DNA of 64,000 nt from Pedobacter steynii (lineage in GTDB: Bacteria; Bacteroidota; Bacteroidia; Sphingobacteriales; Sphingobacteriaceae): contig NZ_CP017141.1 in the NCBI RefSeq assembly GCF_001721645.1, forward strand, positions 6,076,001 through 6,140,000. The letters are read 5' to 3'. The position numbers and the translations under genes are program-made. The notes below the pieces were generated by a model. The model saw only the letters and a list, made by a program, of their open reading frames with translations, was not told the DNA's origin and searched no databases. Every line of letters starts with the position of its first letter. Position 1 is the first letter of the stretch. Of the stretch, positions 57,590 to 64,000 are shown piece after piece.

Positions 57590-60500
57590 TTATTTAAAAT
57601 TCCTGGCTTCGGGAAAAAGCTCAGTCTGTACCACTTTTTTGGGTGCAGTGCCTGTATTTTCAGCGTCTGTTGCCACCAGCCCCTGCAAAAGACCAGACAG
57701 GTCATAACAATGCTTAACCACCACATGAATCACCTCTCCTTCCTTTTGCAATTTCCCTTCTACCATCAGTAACTTTGACCTTAAGATCTCTTTCCGGTAC
57801 TTTTCAAACAGTTTCTGAAAAACCACCAGATTGGCGATTCCTGTTTCATCCTCAATGGTAATGAAACAGATCCCTGCAGCGGTTCCCGGCCTTTGCCTCA
57901 CCAGCACCAATCCACATACCCTTACCAGCGTACCATCAGGCCAGCGGTTTAATTCCTTAGCGGAAAGAATATGGCGATGGAACAGTTCCTTGCGGACAAA
58001 ACTTACCGGATGTGCTTTCAAGGATAAGGCTGTGGCCCCATAATCATGAACCACATGTTCTGACAATGACATTCTGGGCAATTGTATCTGCTGCTCTTCT
58101 GCACTTTCTTTCAGTTGCCCTTCGAATAAACCTAAAGGGCGGTCAGCAAGCGCGGTTACCTCCCATAATGCCTGTCTCCTGTCCATCCCCATAGAACGGA
58201 AAGCATCAGCATCGGCCAGCTTTTCCAGCGTAGACAGAGGCACTCCGGCTTCCATTAAGGCATTGATATGGCGATAAGGCCCCTGTTGTCGTCCGGCGAT
58301 CAACAAATTTAAATCCTCTTCTCTCAAACCGTTACTCTGACGAAAGCCCAGTCTCATCGCGCAGTATTGGCCGGACAGCTCTTCCAGGGTGTTATCCCAT
58401 AGCGATAAATTCACATCAATCGGTCTGATCTCGACCTTGTGCTTCCTGGCATCACTTACAATCTGGGCAGGCTGGTAGAAACCCATAGGCATACTGTTTA
58501 GTAAAGCTGCCGCAAAAATATCCGGATAATAATACTTCAGCCAGCAGGATACATAGACCAGCAAGGCAAAACTTGCAGCATGACTTTCCGGAAAACCATA
58601 ACTACCGAATCCTTCCAGTTGTTTGAATACCCGTTCTGCAAAACCTTTCTCATATCCTTTTGCAGTCATGCCATCCACCAGTTTCTTCCGGAACTTAGTA
58701 ACCATGCCCTTAGATTTAAACGTAGCCATACTTCTGCGCAATTCGTCTGCCTCTGCCGGTGTGAAGCCTGCGGCAACAATGGCGATCTTCATGGCCTGTT
58801 CCTGAAACAAAGGCACTCCCCTTGTGCGTTCCAGGATTTCCCGGAGTTCTTCTGAAGGATAACTGACCTCTTCTTCTCCATTACGCCGGCGCAGATAAGG
58901 GTGAACCATATCTCCCTGAATGGGTCCGGGGCGTACTATTGCCACTTCAATCACCAGATCATAGAAGTTCCTCGGTTTTAACCTGGGTAACATAGACATT
59001 TGTGCCCTGCTTTCAATCTGAAATACCCCTATCGTGTCCGCATGACTGATCATATCGTATACTTTGGGATCGTCCTCAGGAATATTGGCCAGGGTGAGAT
59101 CCAGATCATAATGCTGTTTGGCCAGATCAAAGGCCTTTCGGATACAGGTCAGCATCCCCAATGCCAGTACATCGATTTTAAGGAAACCAAGTGTATCAAT
59201 ATCATCCTTGTTCCATTCAATACAGGTCCTGTTTTCCATGCGAGCGTTCAGGATCGGACAAAGCTCGCTCAGTTTCCCCCTGGTAATCACAAAACCACCC
59301 GTATGTTGTCCCAGCTGACGCGGAAAACCGATAAACTGCCGAGTGAGCTCCAGGATCTTAATCAGGTGTGGATCATCAGGGTTAAAGCCATGATCAGACA
59401 CAACTTTACCTTCAAACCATTCCTCCGTTAATTCCCACATTGATTTGGAAAGGCGGTCTACCGCGTCCACAGATAAGCCCATTGCTTTTGCCACATCGCG
59501 CACTGCCCCTTTCTGATGAAGCTGTGTTACTGTGGCCACAATTGCTGCCCGGTCGCGTCCATACTTATCGTAGATATACTGAATCACTTCTTCCCTTCGC
59601 TCATGCTCGAAATCCACATCTATGTCCGGAGGTTCATTCCGTGCAGAAGAAATGAAACGCTCAAAAAGCAACTCGAATTTGGTGGGGTTTACTGAAGTAA
59701 TACCTAAGCAAAAACAAACTGTTGAGTTGGCTGCAGATCCCCTGCCCTGGCACAAAATCTTTTGTGCTCTGGCAAAGCGAACAATGTCGTACACCGTGAG
59801 GAAATAAGCTGCATAGTCCATTTCTGCGATGAATTTCAATTCATATTCAATGGCGCTGGAAATCTTCTCCGGCAGCTCTTCTCCAAAAAACTCTTTTGCC
59901 CCTTTCCAGGCCAGATGGGTTAATTCTTCCTGCGGATTACGTCCTTCGGTCGTGATTTCCTCAGGATAAACATATTTCAGCATATCCAGAGAAAACCGGC
60001 AGGCTTCCGCAATCTCCTGACTGCAGCTGATGGCATCCGGGTATTGCCGGAATAAACGCTCCATTTCTGCGGCAGGCTTCAGGTATCTTTCTGCATTCTG
60101 ATACAGGTGATAACCCGCATTATAGATGGTACATTTTTCCCGGACACAGGTTACCACATCCTGAAGTTCCCGGCGGTCCGGATGGTGAAAATGAACATCA
60201 TTGGTGGCGACCATCGCTACCCCGATCTGATCTGCAAGCGCTGAGATCCGATACAGTTTTTTCGCATCATCACCCCGGTAGGAGAAACTGGCGCCCAGAT
60301 AGAGATTCGATCCAAATGCCTCCTTATATTCCTGCAAGGCAATTTTAAAGGCCGGATCTAAATCAAACGCAGGGTTTAATTTCCCCGGAGGGACAGTAAT
60401 AAATTTGATTCCTTCGGAGAACTGATACACATCTGCTTTATACAATTCGCATTTACCTTTTTCTGTCCGCAGGTTGCCTGTGGAAAGTAAAGTAGACAAA

Positions 60501-60760
60501 CGGGAATAAGCCGGCTGGTCGGTTGGATAGGCCAAAAGACTTGGACCATCTACCAGATCAAGCCTGCAGGCAGGAATGATCCTGATTCCTTTTGCCTTTG
60601 CCGCAGCATGCCCCCTTACGATACCGGCAAGGGTATTGTGATCGGTGATGGCAATTGCACGATGACCAAGCAATGCAGCCTGCTCTACCATTTCTTCAGG
60701 ATGCGAAGCACCTCTTAAGAAGCTGAAATTTGTGGTGACCTGTAATTCTGTATAACTCAT
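57590..60760 (-). CDS. dnaE2: Error-prone DNA polymerase III alpha subunit
   Basis: This roughly 1056-residue protein starts MSYTELQVTTNFSFLRGASHPEEM with a PHP domain (AITDHNTLAGIVRGHAAAKAKGIRIIPACRLDL). The polymerase core includes GRGSAANSTVCFCLGIT and PPDIDVDFEHERREEVI with the catalytic Asp pair; a C-terminal OB fold follows (LVRVCGLVLVRQRPGTAAGICFITIEDETG). Length and order match DnaE2/ImuC rather than replicative DnaE. The open frame extends to 60862 inside imuB, but ATG at 60760, 13 nt after the imuB stop, fits the family. It carries out translesion synthesis with ImuA and ImuB. Confidence 0.92.
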   Translation of the reverse strand: MSYTELQVTTNFSFLRGASHPEEMVEQAALLGHRAIAITDHNTLAGIVRGHAAAKAKGIRIIPACRLDLVDGPSLLAYPTDQPAYSRLSTLLSTGNLRTEKGKCELYKADVYQFSEGIKFITVPPGKLNPAFDLDPAFKIALQEYKEAFGSNLYLGASFSYRGDDAKKLYRISALADQIGVAMVATNDVHFHHPDRRELQDVVTCVREKCTIYNAGYHLYQNAERYLKPAAEMERLFRQYPDAISCSQEIAEACRFSLDMLKYVYPEEITTEGRNPQEELTHLAWKGAKEFFGEELPEKISSAIEYELKFIAEMDYAAYFLTVYDIVRFARAQKILCQGRGSAANSTVCFCLGITSVNPTKFELLFERFISSARNEPPDIDVDFEHERREEVIQYIYDKYGRDRAAIVATVTQLHQKGAVRDVAKAMGLSVDAVDRLSKSMWELTEEWFEGKVVSDHGFNPDDPHLIKILELTRQFIGFPRQLGQHTGGFVITRGKLSELCPILNARMENRTCIEWNKDDIDTLGFLKIDVLALGMLTCIRKAFDLAKQHYDLDLTLANIPEDDPKVYDMISHADTIGVFQIESRAQMSMLPRLKPRNFYDLVIEVAIVRPGPIQGDMVHPYLRRRNGEEEVSYPSEELREILERTRGVPLFQEQAMKIAIVAAGFTPAEADELRRSMATFKSKGMVTKFRKKLVDGMTAKGYEKGFAERVFKQLEGFGSYGFPESHAASFALLVYVSCWLKYYYPDIFAAALLNSMPMGFYQPAQIVSDARKHKVEIRPIDVNLSLWDNTLEELSGQYCAMRLGFRQSNGLREEDLNLLIAGRQQGPYRHINALMEAGVPLSTLEKLADADAFRSMGMDRRQALWEVTALADRPLGLFEGQLKESAEEQQIQLPRMSLSEHVVHDYGATALSLKAHPVSFVRKELFHRHILSAKELNRWPDGTLVRVCGLVLVRQRPGTAAGICFITIEDETGIANLVVFQKLFEKYRKEILRSKLLMVEGKLQKEGEVIHVVVKHCYDLSGLLQGLVATDAENTGTAPKKVVQTELFPEARNFK

Positions 60761-60773
60761 ATCTATCCCTTCC

Positions 60774-62270
60774 TCAGGCAAAAAAACCATGTATAAACCA
60801 TTCCGGCTGATCATCCTTATACTGACCCGAGCGGAAAACCCAGTAACGGGCACCCTGCTCATCTTCTACCCTATAATAGTCTCTGATCAGCCCCTGTTCG
60901 ATCCACCATTCCCTTTCAATTCTTTCCGGGCCATCGGCCTTCCTGATTTTATGAACCTTTCCTTTATAGATGAATAACATTGGAGGATAATCCGGAATGG
61001 GCGAAGTGACCTGGATCGGTTCGGGTCTGGGTAATAAGCATACCGGCCTGGGCTGATCCTCCGGCCAGTTAATGGCAGGCCTCTCTTCCAGGCTTTTTGC
61101 TTCACATATAGACCGCTCCGGCCAATGGTGCTGATCCGGCAGGTACCGGTGGATGGCACCCGCTCCAAATCTTCCGGCCAGCCGGTCCAGCAAACCTGCA
61201 ATAACGCTGTTTTCCTGATTACCGGCCGCCCAGAGAGACTCCTGCTGGATGGAAAGGTCTTCTGTAACAGGAGCTTCGAGGACAAACAATTCTATCCCCA
61301 AACCAGGGGCAATTGTAGCGATCTTCAAGGCAAACAATTTAAACAGGTGTTCGATATTTCTGACCGGTTGATTCGTACCGATTTCAATCTGCTGGATCTT
61401 CCCATCAATCCTATAGCCTTTAAATACCGCTTTCCTCATCCCTTTACCTTCCCGGAACAGACGCTGACAAATCTGATCCAACAATTTACGCAAGGCAATT
61501 TCAATACCTGTTGCTGTACGGATGGGTTCCAGAGCAGGGAGGCGTTCCTGATAAGGGACAATGGCTTGTATTGGTTCTATCCGTTCGGTTGTCCGCCCTA
61601 AGGCCTGGTCCAGTCTGGTCAGCAGGTCCTGCCCAAAGCGTCTGCGCAATACCCTGGCAGGCATATTAATAAAGCTACGGACCTGATACAAGCCTAGTTT
61701 TTGCAGGCGCTCCAATACCGGTGCTTCCAGGCGCAGGGCCGCCGGAGGTAAGGACCTTAAAGCATCCATATGGTCGCCGGGTTCCACAACCGCACTAATT
61801 TGTCCGAAGCGGGATATCGCCCAGGCAGCACCTATCGTATCTGCTATGGCCGCACTTACTTCATAACCTGCTGAACGCAGTTTCGTTAAAATCTCCCGAA
61901 GGTATAAATCTTCCCCACCCCAGAGGTGAGTGCAGCCACTGACATCAAGTATCAGGCCGTCAGGCAAATCAACCGCTGCAACCGGAGTATACCTTAAGCT
62001 CCATTCGGCCAGTGCGCGAAGTAACTTTCCGGCCCTTAGCGGATGATTGTCCAATACGTCCAGATCGGGTAATATAGCCCTTGCATCTGCCAGTGCCATT
62101 CCTGTTTCAATTCCCCTTTTTGTGGCAGCGGCACTACAGGCTTTCACCACCATCCGCCCACGTTCCGCAGCAGCAAGCACAAAGGGCTCTCCTTTCAGTT
62201 CCGGCTTACGGATAGCAAGCTGGTCTGTGGTCAGATGACGAAACCATATGGTCAGATAGCGTCTCGACAT
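60774..62270 (-). CDS. imuB: ImuB, inactive Y-family polymerase-like mutasome subunit
   Basis: This 498-residue protein has the Y-family fold (YLTIWFRHLTTDQLAIRKPELKGEPFVLAAAERGRMVVKACSAAATKRGIETGMALADARAILPDL and LILDVSGCTHLWGGEDLYL) but lacks the catalytic acidic residues: the first site reads TIWFRHL and the second DLPDGLILDV instead of the SIDE-type motif. That is the known state of ImuB, a hub that links DnaE2 to the sliding clamp and ImuA. It starts right after imuA (1 nt gap) and precedes dnaE2 by 13 nt. Confidence 0.9.
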   Translation of the reverse strand: MSRRYLTIWFRHLTTDQLAIRKPELKGEPFVLAAAERGRMVVKACSAAATKRGIETGMALADARAILPDLDVLDNHPLRAGKLLRALAEWSLRYTPVAAVDLPDGLILDVSGCTHLWGGEDLYLREILTKLRSAGYEVSAAIADTIGAAWAISRFGQISAVVEPGDHMDALRSLPPAALRLEAPVLERLQKLGLYQVRSFINMPARVLRRRFGQDLLTRLDQALGRTTERIEPIQAIVPYQERLPALEPIRTATGIEIALRKLLDQICQRLFREGKGMRKAVFKGYRIDGKIQQIEIGTNQPVRNIEHLFKLFALKIATIAPGLGIELFVLEAPVTEDLSIQQESLWAAGNQENSVIAGLLDRLAGRFGAGAIHRYLPDQHHWPERSICEAKSLEERPAINWPEDQPRPVCLLPRPEPIQVTSPIPDYPPMLFIYKGKVHKIRKADGPERIEREWWIEQGLIRDYYRVEDEQGARYWVFRSGQYKDDQPEWFIHGFFA

Positions 62271-62271
62271 C

Positions 62272-63006
62272 TTATCCTGTTTGTTGAATTAAAGTTTGAT
62301 CTGCAGCAGCCGTTGCCAGGTGGATAAACCGCCCTGCAGACCATTCCAGCTGCCAGCTGCCGGGTTTACCATTACGGATCTTTTGCAGTTCGACATTCCA
62401 GCGGGGATAACCGACACCCGGAAGCCCATCTTCCAGCTGACTGGCTATGGGGCTAATCTGCCAGCGGGAAACACAGGTAATGCGGTTTGTTTTGAGGGAA
62501 TTGCAACGGTGCAGAAAACCAGTAACCCGGCTTTTCTCTACCGCCAGTTGTAACCTCCTGGATTCCGTAAGACTGATTTCTTTTAATTCGGCAACCACCG
62601 CAGTCAATGCCCCGCATTTTAAGCCTTCCTCTATTGCCCAGAGTGCATCCCGTTCGCGCTGCAGGTCTATAAAAATGACCCGGTCCGGGGAAATGCCAAA
62701 GGCCTTTAATCCCGGAGGAAAAAGCCTGCGTTGTGTACCCACCCAAAGGCAGGTTCCCTCTTCTTTCATTAAATGACTGATCAGGCCAGCCATAAATCCG
62801 GTTGTTGCTGCTCCCTCTGCCTGACTGGAGCTGACAAATTCGTGAACAGCTGCAGTTGGAAAAACATGATTGGGAAAGGCTTTTTCTAAAGGTCCAAGGC
62901 CTATATCGGGGCGCTCATAATCTAAAACTGCAGAGAATCCCTGCATTAAAAGGATGTCTCTTTTCAATTTTTCGATAATGTCATTTTTATTCGCCCCTTG
63001 TTCCAT
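62272..63006 (-). CDS. imuA: ImuA, RecA-fold mutasome accessory protein
   Basis: This roughly 244-residue protein starts MEQGANKNDIIEKLKRDILLMQGFSAV and shows a RecA-like layout (VHEFVSSSQAEGAATTGFMAGLI, CLWVGTQRRLFPPGLKAFGISPDRVIFIDLQRERDALWAIEEGLKCGALTAVVAEL). A frame extension to 63051 exists but overlaps the operator; 63006 is preferred. It is first in the imuA-imuB-dnaE2 operon. In other bacteria this operon is SOS-controlled; here the likely controller is the divergent repressor gene 75 nt away. Confidence 0.87.
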   Translation of the reverse strand: MEQGANKNDIIEKLKRDILLMQGFSAVLDYERPDIGLGPLEKAFPNHVFPTAAVHEFVSSSQAEGAATTGFMAGLISHLMKEEGTCLWVGTQRRLFPPGLKAFGISPDRVIFIDLQRERDALWAIEEGLKCGALTAVVAELKEISLTESRRLQLAVEKSRVTGFLHRCNSLKTNRITCVSRWQISPIASQLEDGLPGVGYPRWNVELQKIRNGKPGSWQLEWSAGRFIHLATAAADQTLIQQTG

Positions 63007-63031
63007 TACAATTAATTTTAAAAACACTACA

Positions 63032-63066
63032 TTTGACACGATTAGTGTCAAATATTTGACACTAAT
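63032..63066. promoter_or_regulatory. Operator between imuA and the LexA-like repressor: 26-nt perfect palindrome plus an extra half-site
   Basis: 63041..63066 is a perfect palindrome with arms TTTGACACTAAT around a central TA. A further TTTGACAC half-site is at 63032..63039, which makes an inverted pair with GTGTCAAA at 63045..63052. It lies between the divergent starts at 63006 and 63081. Position and symmetry point to the binding site of the adjacent XRE/S24 repressor, controlling both genes. Confidence 0.8.
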
Positions 63067-63080
63067 AATAACAATACAAA

Positions 63081-63878
63081 ATGAATACTCAAAAAGTTTT
63101 TTTTTCTACCAATATTAAGTTCCTCCGGGAAAGGAAGAAACTGAGTCAGGAATTGATGGCAGAAAGCCTGGGCATAGGCCGTTCCAAGCTCAATGCACTG
63201 GAAAGCGGGCAGACGAAAGCACCCCAGCCGGAGGACCTCATCAATTGTTCCAATACTTTTAAGATCAGCATTGACAGTCTGCTGAAAGTTGACCTATCCA
63301 GAATCTCGGAACTCAAACTCAGGGAACTGGAATCCGGAAGTGACATTTATTTACAGGGTGGCAATATCCGTGTATTGGCGATTACGGTAGACAAGGACAA
63401 TAAAGAGAACATGGAATATATTCCGGTCAAAGCAAAAGCAGGTTATCGCGCCGGCTATAATGATCCTGAATTCGTCGCTTCCTTACCCAAATTTTCCCTT
63501 CCGAATCTTCCTGAATCGGGGACCTTCCGTATGTTCCCTACCATAGGAGCTTCCATGCTTCCAATTCCCGAAGGTGCTGAGGTGATCTGTAAATTTATAG
63601 AGGACTGGCAAAACATCAAGGCCCGTACCCTCTGTATTGTGGTACTAAAAGCGGAACAGGATTTTGTATTTAAGCAGGTGACGATTGAACCCGAAGGAAT
63701 GATATTACTGGAATCTTTAAACAAACTCTTCCAACCTTATAAAGTACCGGTTTCTGAAGTGCTGGAAATCTGGCAATTCCATAGCTACCAGAGCCAGGAA
63801 ATCCCGGAACAGGAAACTGATCTTCAGGAAATTAAGCGGATGATCACTGCACTACAAAACCAGGTGCTGAAAAGCTAA
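63081..63878 (+). CDS. XRE-type repressor with LexA-like self-cleavage (S24) domain
   Basis: This 265-residue protein has an XRE helix-turn-helix (NIKFLRERKKLSQELMAESLGIGRSKLNALESGQTKAP) in the first 60 residues. The C-terminal half resembles LexA/UmuD: Ala120-Gly121 in VKAKAGYRAG as the likely cleavage bond, Ser158 in IGASMLP as nucleophile and Lys198 in FVFKQV as base. Spacing is close to that of LexA. It therefore looks like a RecA-triggered self-cleaving repressor. It is divergent from imuA across a 26-nt palindrome, so it probably represses the mutasome and itself. The DNA-binding domain is XRE and not the LexA winged helix. Confidence 0.86.
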   Translation: MNTQKVFFSTNIKFLRERKKLSQELMAESLGIGRSKLNALESGQTKAPQPEDLINCSNTFKISIDSLLKVDLSRISELKLRELESGSDIYLQGGNIRVLAITVDKDNKENMEYIPVKAKAGYRAGYNDPEFVASLPKFSLPNLPESGTFRMFPTIGASMLPIPEGAEVICKFIEDWQNIKARTLCIVVLKAEQDFVFKQVTIEPEGMILLESLNKLFQPYKVPVSEVLEIWQFHSYQSQEIPEQETDLQEIKRMITALQNQVLKS

Positions 63879-63954
63879 TGTTATTTTTTTAAGTATGGAG
63901 GAATAACTGGTAACAATTACGCCTGAAACCAGTCTATAATGGCAAAACCTGATT

Positions 63955-64000
63955 ATGAAATTCACTTTCTTCATTATTGCATTCTTCGTTATCGGCACTT
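63955..64000 (+). CDS. Start of an exported protein (partial, runs off the right edge)
   Basis: ATG at 63955 begins MKFTFFIIAFFVIGT, a Lys followed by a hydrophobic run like a signal peptide. Only 15 codons are in the window, so identity cannot be given. Confidence 0.45.
   Translation, partial: MKFTFFIIAFFVIGT

Noticed and set aside
1..64000. tRNA, rRNA, CRISPR arrays and insertion sequences
   Set aside because: I looked for cloverleaf-like genes, regular spaced repeats and transposase motifs and saw none I could support.

Overview
The window looks like a chromosomal segment of a Bacteroidota bacterium, most likely Pedobacter or a close relative in Sphingobacteriaceae. Evidence: moderate to low GC, promoter-like boxes of the TTG-N20-TAnnTTTG kind, SusC/OMP-type outer-membrane protein, LytTR two-component proteins, an UpxY-type NusG paralogue, a DUF6266 protein, a grasp-with-spasm peptide locus and an imuA-imuB-dnaE2 mutasome. 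Genus is inference; no rRNA or tRNA was seen.

Region 1 (1 to about 31.7 kb, all minus strand) is most of a nonribosomal lipopeptide operon that runs off the left edge. In transcription order: a FAAL-ACP-C-A-PCP-E protein; a 5095-residue protein C-A-PCP-C-A-PCP-E-C-A-PCP-C-A-PCP-C; an A-PCP-C protein; a (half C)-A-PCP-C protein; a complete asparagine synthetase; and a FIH-like JmjC/cupin hydroxylase cut by the window edge. Read from the adenylation pocket residues, the chain is roughly acyl - D-Asn - Ser-like - D-X - Asn - Ser - X - Asn - (continues). No thioesterase is in the window. Three Asn modules, an Asn synthetase and a hydroxylase of the family that includes an asparaginyl beta-hydroxylase form a coherent supply/modification set. 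One Asn A-domain block (about 1.7 kb) is present twice almost unchanged.

Region 2 (31.7 to 41.8 kb) starts with a divergent NusG paralogue and a LytTR response regulator, then an outer-membrane beta-barrel protein, a small membrane protein, an ECF sigma factor with a membrane partner, a GT2 and two GT32-like glycosyltransferases and a stand-alone condensation-domain protein. A 13-nt motif (TAGCGATAGCTGT on the coding strand, followed by a T-rich tract) occurs in the leader of the NRPS operon and in the leader of one glycosyltransferase gene; it resembles an RfaH ops-type site and could be the target of the NusG paralogue, tying the glycosyltransferases to the lipopeptide.

Region 3 (41.9 to 52.7 kb) is mostly ordinary: a GH110-like beta-helix glycosidase, an SDR/GlcG/AraC operon, a GNAT, a Tat-exported Gfo/Idh/MocA oxidoreductase, a DUF6266-GNAT fusion, a LytS/LytTR pair and a TlpA-like thioredoxin.

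Region 4 (52.8 to 55.5 kb) is a RiPP locus: two double-glycine precursor peptides, an ATP-grasp enzyme, a small protein and a SPASM-domain protein, with an intrinsic terminator between precursors and enzymes.

Region 5 (55.7 to 64 kb) holds an ArsR-SRPBCC-DoxX-DUF4256 operon with two perfect palindromic operators, then a damage-inducible type mutasome (imuA, imuB, dnaE2) divergent from a LexA-like self-cleaving XRE repressor with a 26-nt perfect palindrome between them.
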